Shown: piece after piece, positions 7,320-15,871 of the stretch
Layout of the letters: every line of letters starts with the position of its first letter
Position numbering within the stretch: the stretch's first letter is position 1
DNA from: Dyella amyloliquefaciens
GTDB taxonomy: Bacteria; Pseudomonadota; Gammaproteobacteria; Xanthomonadales; Rhodanobacteraceae
DNA: 64,000 bases
NCBI RefSeq assembly: GCF_004296575.1
Contig: NZ_SAYT01000007.1
Location: 496,001 to 560,000 of the forward strand
Direction of reading: 5' to 3'
Notes under the pieces: model-generated
The model's input: the letters and a program-made list of their open reading frames with translations, nothing else
Databases searched by the model: none
Told to the model about the DNA's origin: nothing
Translations under genes and position numbers: made by a program

Positions 7320-9617
7320 GTGCGCAAGGATGGTGCGATCACGCCGGCGATCATGCTGTTGATCGGCGTGCTGGTGGTGCAGTGGCTGCCGGCCTTGCCG
7401 CCACGCTGGTTCTGCCTGGCCTTGGCAATGATGTCCCTTTTGACGTGGCGCTTCGCTCCGAGTTGGCGCTGGCTGGCGTGGTGTGCATTCGGCGTTGCCT
7501 GGGCGTGCTGGCGGGGCGGCATGGCGATGGATGCCCGACTTCCGCGAGAGCTGGAAGGCATGGATGTACACATCGTGGGGCGCGTTATCGACCTTCCGTC
7601 GATACGCGACGACGCCACCGGCTTTCTGATGATGATCGAGAGCGCGACGTTGGCCGAACGTGATCTGGCGCTGCACGGACGCCTGCGCGTTAACTGGTAC
7701 GACAGTGCTCCGTCATCGTTGTCGCCGTGTAGCCGCTGGCAACTCGTGGTGAGATTGAAGCGGCCGCGTGGCCTGATGAATCCCGGCAGTGCGGATGGCG
7801 AACGCAGCGCCCTGGAACGGGGCATCGTGGCGACGGGATACGTTCGCGACGATCCCGACAATAGACTCCTGCAAGTCGACCACTGCATCGACGGCGTGCG
7901 CGCGGCGATCAGCAGCGCCATCGCCGGGCGGGTGGACGACCCGCGTGACTCGGCGCTGCTGCGGGCCTTCGCGGTAGGCGACACGCGCGGGCTCACGCCA
8001 CGTGACTGGGCCGTGGCGCGCGCCAACGGCATTCCCCACCTGCTTGCGATCTCGGGATTCCATGTCGGCGTGGCGGCCGTGTTTGGGGTGTGGTTGGCGA
8101 GGCTGCTCTATATGCTCTGGCCAACGCTTGCCTTGCGGATGCCGCGCATGCCGGTGCAGGCCGCATCGGCCTTGCTGGCGGCGGGTATCTACAGCGCGCT
8201 GGCAGGGTTCGGATTGCCCACCGTGAGAACCTTGCTGATGATCGCCGTGGTCGCGCTCGCCCGGGGATTGCGTCGCGCACCGAACGGATTGCAGTCGTTG
8301 GCCCTGGCTTTGTTCGTGGTGGTGCTGTTCGATCCGCTGTGCGTGCTGGCGGCGGGATTCTGGCTGTCTTTCGTTGGCGTGGCATTCCTGATGCTGTGCA
8401 TGACGAATCGTGGTCATGGGTTGCGTGGCTTCGTGCACGACCTGACCTCGACGCAATGGCTGATGACGGTATCGCTGCTGCCGCTGACGATGTGGTTCTT
8501 CGGTCAGGCCTCGCTGGTGGGGGCCCTGTCCAACCTCGTCGCCGTGCCGTTCGTCAGCTTCGTGATCGTGCCCTGCACCCTGGCGAGCATGCTGCTGCTC
8601 GGGTTATGCCCGCCGCTGGCGTCGCCCGTGTTGTGGGTGGCCGGGCACCTGGTACATGCGCAATGGTGGTTGCTGGATGAAATGGCGACATGGCCGGGTG
8701 CCCTCTGGTACCTGCCGGAAGTGACGCTATGGGCCTTGTTGCTTGCCATGCTGGGGGCGCTCTGGCTGTTCATGCCCAGAGGCGTGCCCATGCGCTGGAT
8801 GGGTGGCCTGCTGTTCCTGCCGCTGGTGCTGCCGATCCGCGATGTGCCGACACACGGCGGGTTCCAGTTGTGGGCCCTCGATGTAGGGCAGGGGCTGTCG
8901 GTGCTCGTACGCACCGAAAATCATGCGCTGGTCTATGACGCTGGTGCGAAGTTTCCTTCCGATTTCGACATGGGCGAGGCGGCGGTGCTGCCATCGCTGC
9001 ACGCGTTGGGTATCCGGAAGCTGGACCTGTTGGTGGCCAGCCATGCGGACAACGATCATTCGGGCGGCATACCCGCGGTGGCTGTCGAGTATCCGGAGGC
9101 GGAGCGCTACTCCGGCGAGCCCGAGCGCCTGACCCTGCCGATGAAACACTGTGTGCCAGGGCAGTCGTGGTCCTGGGACGGGGTCGTGGTGAGCGTGCTG
9201 CCATCAGGCGCGGCGGGTGCGCCAGCCAATGATCGGTCCTGTGTGCTGCTGGTCGAGGGGAGCGGTGGACGAGCCCTGCTCACCGGTGACATCACCTCCC
9301 GCATCGAGCCCACGGTGGCCGCCGCCATCCCGCCTGGGCCTCCGCTGGTGCTCTCGGTGCCACACCACGGCAGCCGCACATCGTCCAGCGCTGCGTTTCT
9401 GGCCGGCACGGAGCCCGTATTGGCGCTGATTTCCTCCGGGTGGCGCAACCGTTTCGGCCATCCCCATCCGCTGATCGTGAAGCGCTACGAGGACGCCGGC
9501 ATTCCTTGGTTGAATACGGCTGTCGGCGGCGCCATTGAGGTGGTCTTTCCGCCGGACGCGGCGCCTTACGTGGCAGCGCAGTGGCGGCAGCGTCAATCGC
9601 GCTACTGGCGCGAGTGA
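7320..9617 (+). CDS. comEC: ComEC/Rec2 DNA-uptake channel protein
   Basis: 765 aa from a GTG start. N-terminal hydrophobic spans with a short OB-like soluble part (about 65-180), then the multi-spanning competence domain (GIPHLLAISGFHVGV, GFGLPTVRTLLM), then a C-terminal metallo-beta-lactamase-like domain with VASHADNDHSGG and SVPHHGSRTSS. ComEC conducts single-stranded DNA across the inner membrane during natural transformation. All three parts are intact, so competence is possible. The gene heads a comEC-exbB-exbD-msbA-lpxK series as in related genera. Its ribosome binding site lies in a hairpin. Confidence 0.95.
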   Translation: MRKDGAITPAIMLLIGVLVVQWLPALPPRWFCLALAMMSLLTWRFAPSWRWLAWCAFGVAWACWRGGMAMDARLPRELEGMDVHIVGRVIDLPSIRDDATGFLMMIESATLAERDLALHGRLRVNWYDSAPSSLSPCSRWQLVVRLKRPRGLMNPGSADGERSALERGIVATGYVRDDPDNRLLQVDHCIDGVRAAISSAIAGRVDDPRDSALLRAFAVGDTRGLTPRDWAVARANGIPHLLAISGFHVGVAAVFGVWLARLLYMLWPTLALRMPRMPVQAASALLAAGIYSALAGFGLPTVRTLLMIAVVALARGLRRAPNGLQSLALALFVVVLFDPLCVLAAGFWLSFVGVAFLMLCMTNRGHGLRGFVHDLTSTQWLMTVSLLPLTMWFFGQASLVGALSNLVAVPFVSFVIVPCTLASMLLLGLCPPLASPVLWVAGHLVHAQWWLLDEMATWPGALWYLPEVTLWALLLAMLGALWLFMPRGVPMRWMGGLLFLPLVLPIRDVPTHGGFQLWALDVGQGLSVLVRTENHALVYDAGAKFPSDFDMGEAAVLPSLHALGIRKLDLLVASHADNDHSGGIPAVAVEYPEAERYSGEPERLTLPMKHCVPGQSWSWDGVVVSVLPSGAAGAPANDRSCVLLVEGSGGRALLTGDITSRIEPTVAAAIPPGPPLVLSVPHHGSRTSSSAAFLAGTEPVLALISSGWRNRFGHPHPLIVKRYEDAGIPWLNTAVGGAIEVVFPPDAAPYVAAQWRQRQSRYWRE

Positions 9618-9727
9618 GGCTGAGACTGGGTCGAGGCCTTCCCGCAACTGCCACCGGTGCCGCGGAACGGTCGGGCGAGACTGTTATGATGCCCCCCTCC
9701 TAAACGATCGAGTGGTCCGGAGTCGTT

Positions 9728-10381
9728 GTGCTGGAAATCCTGATGGCTGGTGGCTGGGCGATGCTGCCCATCCTGATCTGTTCGGCGGTCGCGCTGGCGA
9801 TCGTGCTGGAGCGTTGCTGGACCTTGCGCCGTCGCTCGGTGCTGCCGCCCGGTCTGGGCGAGGAAGTGCGCAACTGGGCGCGCTCCGGCCAGCTCGATCC
9901 CAACCATCTGAATACCCTGGCCAGCGGTTCGCCGTTGGGTGAACTGCTGGCTTCCGCGGTAGCAGTGCGCAACCGTCCGCGCGAGCTGATCAAGGAGCGC
10001 ATCGAGGACACCGGCCGTCATGTGGTGCATCGCATGGAGCGCTACCTCAATACACTCGGCACCATCGCGCTGATCGGCCCTCTGCTGGGCCTGCTCGGCA
10101 CCGTAATCGGCCTGATCCGCATGTTCATGGAAGTGATGCGCGGTGGCGTGGGCGATCCCATGAAGATGGCCGGCGGCATCGGCGAGGCGCTGATCTGTAC
10201 CGCCACGGGTCTGATCGTGGCGATTCCGGCCTATGTGCTGCACCGCTATTTCCGTTCCAAGGTGGCCGGCTACTGCGTGGAGATGGAGAAGCAGGCCACC
10301 CAGCTGCTCGACGAACTGACCGTCAACCAGTCCGCCGTCCGCGCGCGTACTCCGCGCACCACCGAGTCGAGCGCGAGCTGA
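9728..10381 (+). CDS. exbB: ExbB/TolQ-family proton channel subunit
   Basis: 217 aa from a GTG start. Three membrane spans: MLPILICSAVALAIVLERCW near the N terminus, then LGTIALIGPLLGLLGTVIGLI and EALICTATGLIVAIPAYVLH, the conserved MotA/TolQ/ExbB core. With ExbD it forms a proton-motive-force-driven stator. No tonB, tolA or tolB gene is nearby and the next genes export lipid A, so the energised partner is unknown from this window. A TATGAT hexamer at 9685-9690 could be a -10 element but I see no convincing -35. The family is certain; the exact system is not. Confidence 0.88.
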   Translation: MLEILMAGGWAMLPILICSAVALAIVLERCWTLRRRSVLPPGLGEEVRNWARSGQLDPNHLNTLASGSPLGELLASAVAVRNRPRELIKERIEDTGRHVVHRMERYLNTLGTIALIGPLLGLLGTVIGLIRMFMEVMRGGVGDPMKMAGGIGEALICTATGLIVAIPAYVLHRYFRSKVAGYCVEMEKQATQLLDELTVNQSAVRARTPRTTESSAS

Positions 10382-10384
10382 CGC

Positions 10385-10816
10385 ATGCGTATCGGCAATG
10401 ACCGCCGGCAGGATGATTTCGAGATCAACGTGATTTCGTTGATCGACGTGCTGCTTACCCTGCTGATGTTCTTCGTGCTCACCACCACCTTCATCCAGCA
10501 CTCGCGGATGCAGGTGACGCTGCCCAAGGCCAGCGCCGAGGAGCGCGACATGCAGGTGCCCGCGCTCACCGTCGTGGTGGATCGCGACGGCCATTTCTAC
10601 GTCGGCAGCGACGAGGTGCTGGGCGAGGGCATCGAGCCGCTCAAGCAGGCCATCGCCAACGTGGCCGGGGACGATCGCGAGCGTCAGGTGACCATCCGTG
10701 CGGATGCGATGACGCCGCACCAGAACGTGGTGACGGCCATGGACGCGCTGGGCCAGCTGGGCTTCACCAAGCTCTCCATTGCCACGACGCCTAGTCAGGA
10801 AGACAAGGCTCAATGA
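10385..10816 (+). CDS. exbD: ExbD/TolR-family stator subunit
   Basis: 143 aa. A short cytoplasmic N terminus is followed by one span (about 16-36) containing NVISLIDVLLTLLMFFVLTTTF. The Asp in LIDVLL is the conserved protonatable residue. The periplasmic domain ends in a TolR-like fold (VTIRADAMTPHQNVVTAMDALGQLG). It starts 3 nt after exbB and its TGA overlaps the msbA ATG, so exbB, exbD and msbA are translationally linked. Confidence 0.9.
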   Translation: MRIGNDRRQDDFEINVISLIDVLLTLLMFFVLTTTFIQHSRMQVTLPKASAEERDMQVPALTVVVDRDGHFYVGSDEVLGEGIEPLKQAIANVAGDDRERQVTIRADAMTPHQNVVTAMDALGQLGFTKLSIATTPSQEDKAQ

Positions 10817-12588
10817 GCGAAGGCAAGAAGAACGTAGCTCTCTGGGATGCTGCAAGCCGCCAGGTCTACAAGCGGCTGCTGGGCTACTCGGCCCGCTACT
10901 GGCCGGTCATCCTGATTTCCATGATTGGCTTCGCCCTGGATGGCGGTGCGCTGGCTTATTTCACCAGCAAGCTGCAGCCGATCATGGACAAGTTGCTGGA
11001 ACAAAAGGACCCGTACCTCATCCGCTGGATGCCGCTGTGGATCATCGGCATCTTCCTGGTGCGTGGCGTGGCGATCCTGATCAGCAACTACGGCATGGGC
11101 TACGTGTCGCGCAACGTGGTGCAGTCGATGCAGCGCGATGTGTTTGCGGCCTATCTGCGCTTGCCCGCGTCGTTCTTTGGCAGCGAGCATTCCGGCCACC
11201 AGATATCGCGCATCACCTACACCAGCGAGCAGATTGCCGGTGCGTCCACGGACGCACTGAAAGTGACCGTGACGGAGAGCATCACCGTCATCGGCATGTT
11301 CGCGGTCATGCTGTACAAGAGTGTTTATCTCACCATGGCGCTGCTGATCCTGGTGCCCGCCATCGTGCTTATCGCTTCGGCCGTCAGTCGCCGCTATCGC
11401 ACGGTCAGCCGGCGTATCCAGGGCATGATGGGTTCGGTCACCGGCACCGTGGAAGAGGCCGTCAAGGCTCATCGCGAAGTGCGCATCTACGGTGGTCAGC
11501 AGCAGGCGGACGAGCACTTCAAGCAGGTGTCCGACCGGGCGCGCTATCTCAACCTCAAGATCGTCGCCACCAGCGCCATCTCGGGCTCGTCCACGCAGAC
11601 CGTGGCGTCATTGGCGCTGGCCGGCATGGTGTACCTGGCTTCGCGTCCGTCCCAGATCGATCACATCTCTCCCGGCGTATTCATCGCCGTGCTCACCGCC
11701 ATGGGCGGCATGCTGTCATCGCTCAAGCGGCTCACCAACGTGCAGTCCACGATGCAGACGGGCATTGCGGCGGCGGAGAACCTGTTCGCAATACTCGACA
11801 TGCCGCCGGAAGTGGACAGCGGCACCCAGGTACTGGAACGCACCAAGGGTGACCTGCGTTTCGAGCAGGTCGGGCTGATCTATCCGCGGGACCATTTCGA
11901 AGCCCTGCGTGGGGTGGACCTGCGTTGCGCGCCCGGCACCGTCACCGCCCTGGTGGGGCGTTCGGGCAGCGGCAAGAGCAGCCTGGTCAGCCTGCTGCCG
12001 CGATTCAACGAGCCGACCAGCGGGCGCATTCTGCTCGATGGCGAGGACTACACGAGCTACACCCTGGCCTCCTTGCGTCACCAGATCGCCTGGGTGGGGC
12101 AGAACGTGGTGCTGTTCGACGGCACCGTGGCCGAGAACATCGCCTATGGCGAGCTGGCTGGCGCCAGCGAGCAGGACATCATCGCTGCGGCCGAAGCGGC
12201 CCATGCGATGGAATTCATTGCCAAGTTGCCGGACGGCATCCACGGCCAGATCGGCGAAGGCGGGAACCGGCTTTCCGGCGGCCAGCGCCAGCGCATCGCG
12301 ATTGCCCGTGCGATCCTCAAGAACGCGCCGATTCTTGTCCTGGACGAGGCCACCAGCGCGCTCGATACGGAATCCGAACGACTGATCCAGCAGGCGCTGC
12401 AGCACCTGATGCGTGACCGCACCACGCTGGTGATCGCACACCGCCTGTCCACCATCGAGCACGCCGACCAGATCGCGGTAATGGATCAGGGACGCATCGT
12501 GGAGCAGGGCACGCACGGCGAATTGTTGGCGCTGGACGGACAATACGCGGCGCTGCATCGCATGCAGTTCCACCAGAGCGGCGACTGA
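10813..12588 (+). CDS. msbA: Lipid A export ABC transporter MsbA
   Basis: 591 aa half-transporter. The six-span membrane domain covers about 1-320 and is followed by an ATPase domain with Walker A GRSGSGKSS, the Q-loop in ASLRHQIAWVGQNVVLFDGTV, signature LSGGQRQRIAIARAI, Walker B ILVLDEATSALD and H-loop IAHRLST. YGMGYVSRNVVQSMQRDVFA and the LPASFFGSEHSG segment are typical of MsbA. It flips core-lipid A across the inner membrane. Its position directly before lpxK, which makes lipid IVA, supports this over a generic exporter. Confidence 0.95.
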   Translation: MSEGKKNVALWDAASRQVYKRLLGYSARYWPVILISMIGFALDGGALAYFTSKLQPIMDKLLEQKDPYLIRWMPLWIIGIFLVRGVAILISNYGMGYVSRNVVQSMQRDVFAAYLRLPASFFGSEHSGHQISRITYTSEQIAGASTDALKVTVTESITVIGMFAVMLYKSVYLTMALLILVPAIVLIASAVSRRYRTVSRRIQGMMGSVTGTVEEAVKAHREVRIYGGQQQADEHFKQVSDRARYLNLKIVATSAISGSSTQTVASLALAGMVYLASRPSQIDHISPGVFIAVLTAMGGMLSSLKRLTNVQSTMQTGIAAAENLFAILDMPPEVDSGTQVLERTKGDLRFEQVGLIYPRDHFEALRGVDLRCAPGTVTALVGRSGSGKSSLVSLLPRFNEPTSGRILLDGEDYTSYTLASLRHQIAWVGQNVVLFDGTVAENIAYGELAGASEQDIIAAAEAAHAMEFIAKLPDGIHGQIGEGGNRLSGGQRQRIAIARAILKNAPILVLDEATSALDTESERLIQQALQHLMRDRTTLVIAHRLSTIEHADQIAVMDQGRIVEQGTHGELLALDGQYAALHRMQFHQSGD

Positions 12589-12598
12589 GGGACACGCG

Positions 12599-13582
12599 AT
12601 GGCCTTGGCCGACCGCCTTGAATCGGCGTGGTACGGCACCGGCCGCGCGCCATGGTGGACCGGGCCGCTCGCGGCGTTGTACGGCGCATTGACCAGCCTG
12701 CGGCGCGGGTTGTACCGGCTTGGCGTGCTGCGCAGTACGCGCCTTTCGGTGCCGGTGGTCGTCATCGGCAACCTCAGCGTCGGTGGCACCGGCAAGACCC
12801 CCGTGACCATCGCCATCGCAGACTCATTGCGTCGCCGCGGTTATCGGCCGGGCGTGGTGAGTCGTGGCTATGGCGGATCGCAAAGAGAACCCGCATTGCT
12901 GGGCGAGTCGCCGGATCCCTCCGTCGTGGGCGACGAGCCTAGCCTGATCCGTGCCAGCGGCGCTGCCGTCGCGGTGGGGCGCAAGCGGCCTGCCGCGGCA
13001 AAACTGCTGATCGACGCCGGCTGCGACGTGGTCATCGCCGATGACGGCCTGCAGCACTACGCGCTGGCTCGCGATGTCGAGATCTGCGTGATCGATGGTG
13101 TGCGCCGCTTCGGCAACGGCCGCCTGCTCCCGGCGGGACCGTTGCGTGAACCGCTGTCCCGGTTGGAGCGGGTGGACTTTCGCATCTGCAACGGCGGTGC
13201 CGTCGCGCCAGACGATGTTCCCATGCAGCTGCAGGGAGGCCAGGTAAGGGCGCTGGTGGATGGGCAGGAGAAGCCGCTTGCCGATTTCGCCGGGCAGGAG
13301 GTGCACGCGGTGGCCGCCATTGGTCATCCGCAGCGATTCTTTGCCAGCCTGCGCTCGCAAGGCCTGCAGGTCATCGAGCATGCGTTTCCGGACCATCATG
13401 CTTTCACACGCGGCGACCTCACGTTCGGCGACGACAAGCCGGTGCTGATGACCGAAAAGGATGCCGTGAAGTGCCGTTCGTTCGCCCAGGCGCACTGGTG
13501 GGTGGTGCCGGTACGGGCGGTGCTCCCGCAGGCATTTTTTGACGAGCTTGATGGGCGCTTGAGGCAGGCCTCCGCGCGCTGA
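12599..13582 (+). CDS. lpxK: Tetraacyldisaccharide 4'-kinase LpxK
   Basis: 327 aa. Phosphorylates the 4' position of the lipid A disaccharide to give lipid IVA at the inner membrane. The P-loop is GNLSVGGTGKTPV at 57-69, the family-specific form. DDGLQHYALARDVEICVIDG and the LLPAGPLREPLSRL block are also diagnostic, as is MTEKDAVKC near the C terminus. It follows msbA by 10 nt and ends the operon at a bidirectional terminator (13602-13631). Confidence 0.97.
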   Translation: MALADRLESAWYGTGRAPWWTGPLAALYGALTSLRRGLYRLGVLRSTRLSVPVVVIGNLSVGGTGKTPVTIAIADSLRRRGYRPGVVSRGYGGSQREPALLGESPDPSVVGDEPSLIRASGAAVAVGRKRPAAAKLLIDAGCDVVIADDGLQHYALARDVEICVIDGVRRFGNGRLLPAGPLREPLSRLERVDFRICNGGAVAPDDVPMQLQGGQVRALVDGQEKPLADFAGQEVHAVAAIGHPQRFFASLRSQGLQVIEHAFPDHHAFTRGDLTFGDDKPVLMTEKDAVKCRSFAQAHWWVVPVRAVLPQAFFDELDGRLRQASAR

Positions 13583-13601
13583 GCACGGAAGAGCCCGCAA
13601 G

Positions 13602-13631
13602 AAAAAAGCCGGCCACATCGGCCGGCTTTTT
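13602..13631. terminator. Bidirectional intrinsic terminator between lpxK and the glycine-zipper gene
   Basis: A-run, GCCGGCC (13608-13614), loop, GGCCGGC (13620-13626), T-run. The symmetrical A- and T-tracts let it end both lpxK (plus) and the convergent gene ending at 13651 (minus). Confidence 0.88.
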
Positions 13632-13650
13632 CGTTGGAGCCGAATCGCGC

Positions 13651-14124
13651 TTACTGGATGCGAACGATGTTGCCGTTCGGATCGATCTGCACGAGGTCAC
13701 CGGTGCGGATCGCGCTGGCATCGGGCACGGTCACGTTGCTGTAGGCACCGTTGCCCATGCGGATGCGCAGGGTGTAGCTGGCGTTCGGACGACCGCTGTT
13801 GGCGCCGATGCGGTTGCCCGCGTAGCCGCCGCCCACTGCGCCGGCCACCGTGGCGAGGGTGTTGCCCTTGCCCTTGCCCACCTGGTTGCCCAGCACGCCA
13901 CCGGCGATGCCGCCGATGATGGTGCCGGCCATGCTGTGGTCGTTGCCCTGGGTAACGTTCTGGTCGATGGCTTCCACGGTGCCGCACTGGTCGCAGCGAA
14001 TGAAGATGCCGTCGTTGCGGACCAGCACATTGCCATTGCTGCGGCTGGACTGGGCGCTTGCGGCCATCGGGCCGGCAGCCAGCAGGGCGGCCAGCGACAG
14101 CACGAGAATACGGGGGTTAAGCAT
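13651..14124 (-). CDS. Secreted glycine-zipper 2TM-domain envelope protein
   Basis: 157 aa. The N terminus MLNPRILVLSLAALLAAGPM followed by AASA is a Sec signal peptide without a lipobox Cys, so the mature protein is probably periplasmic or membrane-associated. GTIIGGIAGGVLGNQVGKGK and AGAVGGGYAGNRIG form the two glycine-zipper helices. A pair of cysteines (FIRCDQCGTVEAI) precedes them. The C-terminal third (SYTLRIRMGNGAY...VQIDPNGNIVRIQ) looks like a small beta domain. Related 2TM proteins (SlyB/YcfJ type) act in envelope integrity; the precise role is unknown. It is monocistronic and divergent from the DUF6165 gene. Confidence 0.8.
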   Translation of the reverse strand: MLNPRILVLSLAALLAAGPMAASAQSSRSNGNVLVRNDGIFIRCDQCGTVEAIDQNVTQGNDHSMAGTIIGGIAGGVLGNQVGKGKGNTLATVAGAVGGGYAGNRIGANSGRPNASYTLRIRMGNGAYSNVTVPDASAIRTGDLVQIDPNGNIVRIQ

Positions 14125-14196
14125 GAACTCTCTCTCCTTGGGTCGGGTTCGGCATCAGTCTATCCATACAGACTGAACCGGCGGACAAGTCCCCGC

Positions 14197-14202
14197 TATG
14201 AT
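14197..14202 (+). promoter_or_regulatory. Possible -10 element for the DUF6165 gene
   Basis: TATGAT lies 68 nt before the start at 14270 in the divergent gap. About 18 nt upstream is CTGAAC, a weak -35 match. This is the best plus-strand promoter candidate I see here but is not strong. Confidence 0.3.
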
Positions 14203-14269
14203 GTGCGCTTCGACCTGTCGGCACCGTGACTGAAACAGCACGGCGTCCACCGTCATTTGCGGAGTTCCC

Positions 14270-14668
14270 ATGAGCCTCATCCAAGTTCCGGTTTCCTACG
14301 GCGAGCTGATCGACAAGATCACCATCCTGGAGATCAAGTCCAAGCAGATCTCGGACGCCGCCAAGCTGGCCAATGTGCGTACGGAGCTGGACCTGCTCAA
14401 CGCCACCTGGGCGTCACATCCGGCGTCCAAGACCGACATCAGCGACGAGCGTGCCCGCCTGCTGGCGGTGAACGAGGCGCTGTGGGATATCGAGGATCGC
14501 ATCCGCCTCAAGGAAAAGGCCCAGGCGTTCGACGCCGAGTTCATCGAGCTGGCCCGTGCGGTGTATTTCCGCAACGACGAGCGCGCTGCGGTGAAGCGCG
14601 AGATCAACCTCAAGCTGGGCTCGCAGCTGGTTGAGGAAAAGTCATACCAGGACTATCGGGCGCCCTGA
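14270..14668 (+). CDS. DUF6165 family protein
   Basis: 132 aa, soluble, mostly helical and charged; no signal or membrane span. It begins MSLIQVPVSYGELIDKITIL and has a central ALWDIEDRIRLKEKAQAFD and FIELARAVYFRNDERAAVKR. The length and pattern match the small DUF6165 family, whose members often lie beside glycosyltransferase or LPS-core genes, as here. No biochemical function is known to me, and none can be read from residues. It is convergent with the GT9 gene, with a GTAG-type palindrome between their ends. Confidence 0.7.
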   Translation: MSLIQVPVSYGELIDKITILEIKSKQISDAAKLANVRTELDLLNATWASHPASKTDISDERARLLAVNEALWDIEDRIRLKEKAQAFDAEFIELARAVYFRNDERAAVKREINLKLGSQLVEEKSYQDYRAP

Positions 14669-14681
14669 CCCTTCCTGCCCT

Positions 14682-14764
14682 TTGTAGGAGCGCACCCAGT
14701 GCGCGAAAAGCCGACGGAGCGGCGTGGCCGTTACGCCGATCGCGCACTGGGTGCGCTCCTACAA
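14682..14764. repeat. GTAG-type REP palindrome, copy 1
   Basis: The 24-nt arm at 14682-14705 (core GTAGGAGCGCACCCAGTG) is perfectly inverted at 14741-14764, with a 35-nt unrelated spacer. The same arms recur at 20384-20502. REPs with a GTAG-type foot are known from Stenotrophomonas, Pseudomonas and relatives, where RAYT transposases mobilise them. Placed between two convergent gene ends, it may also act as a transcription barrier. Confidence 0.85.
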
Positions 14765-14776
14765 AAAGCGGTTCGG

Positions 14777-15820
14777 CTATGCGAGGCCCAGGTGCGCGGC
14801 ACAGGCCTCAAAACGCTCGATCACCTCATCCACGCCGATGAGGTCCATCACGCCGGGTCTTTCGATCTTGCTGCCCCACGGGATGTCGCTGGCGGGTTTG
14901 CCCAGGTACTTGCGTGACGCTTCGTCGTACTTGTCCACGCACCAGCGACGATCGGAGTAGGGGCCTGAACGATCCGGATTGCTGGCGGCGTGCAGTCCCA
15001 GCACCTTGCAACCCACCGCATTGCCCATGTGCATCGGCCCCGAGTCCGGGGTCAGCAGCATGGGCGCGCGCGTGAGCATGGCCATCATCTTCTTGAGCGT
15101 GTCCTTGCCGGTGAGGTCCAGCGGGGCATGTTTGCAAGCCGCGAGCACGGCGTCGGCCATGCTGCGTTCCAGCGGTGAGGGCCCGCCGACCAGCACCACG
15201 CGCCAGCCGCGTGCGCTCGCATGGTCCATCACGGCGGCGTAGCGCTCGGGTCGCCAATTTCGCAGGGTGTGGCTGGAGGTAGGACTCACCAGCAAGGTGG
15301 GAGCATCGCCGGGCAGCTGTTCTTCGGCCCAGGCATGGGCATCCTCGGGAATGGGGATGTCCCAGCGCACCTGGGTCTGCTCGAGGCCCAACGGTTCGCA
15401 AAAGCTACCCATGGCATCGAGCACGTGCTCGCCGGTGCGGGCGGGGATGCGCTCGCCGACAACCAGGCCATGACCGTCCTTGGCGCGAGCCTTGTCGTAA
15501 CCGATGCGCCGGTCCGCCTTCACGAACAGGCTGAGCAGGTTGGAGCGCAGTGCCACCTGCATGTGCAGCAGCGCATCGAAGCGCTTGCCCTCCAGTGCCT
15601 TGCCGACCTCGCGCATGCCGGCGAAGCCAGCGCTCTTGTCGAACGTCACGAAGGTCACGCCGGGCAGGTCACCGACCAGGCGGCGCTCGAGCTTGCCTGC
15701 GATCCAGGTCAGCTCGGTCTGCGGCCAGGCGGCCTGTAGCGTGCGCACCAGTGGTACGACATGGGTGACGTCGCCAATGGCGGACGTGCGCAGCAGGCAG
15801 ATCGAGGCAGGAGCAGTCAT
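14777..15820 (-). CDS. Glycosyltransferase family 9 protein (LPS heptosyltransferase-like)
   Basis: 347 aa from ATG 15820. The reading frame stays open much further upstream, but that part is antisense to the Kdo kinase. N-terminal ICLLRTSAIGDVTHVVPLVR and WPQTELTWIAG match the ADP-heptose:LPS heptosyltransferase family. C-terminal LLVSPTSSHTLRNWRPERYA, VVLVGGPSPLERSMAD and LLTPDSGPMHMGNAVG are the sugar-nucleotide-binding blocks. It probably adds a heptose to the LPS inner core at the cytoplasmic face. Whether it is WaaC, WaaF or another heptosyltransferase cannot be settled here. It is divergent from the Kdo kinase gene. Confidence 0.87.
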   Translation of the reverse strand: MTAPASICLLRTSAIGDVTHVVPLVRTLQAAWPQTELTWIAGKLERRLVGDLPGVTFVTFDKSAGFAGMREVGKALEGKRFDALLHMQVALRSNLLSLFVKADRRIGYDKARAKDGHGLVVGERIPARTGEHVLDAMGSFCEPLGLEQTQVRWDIPIPEDAHAWAEEQLPGDAPTLLVSPTSSHTLRNWRPERYAAVMDHASARGWRVVLVGGPSPLERSMADAVLAACKHAPLDLTGKDTLKKMMAMLTRAPMLLTPDSGPMHMGNAVGCKVLGLHAASNPDRSGPYSDRRWCVDKYDEASRKYLGKPASDIPWGSKIERPGVMDLIGVDEVIERFEACAAHLGLA

Positions 15821-15871
15821 TAGGCTAGAATCGCTGGAATAGGGCTTGGAGCGGCGTCGGAAGCACAGGGT

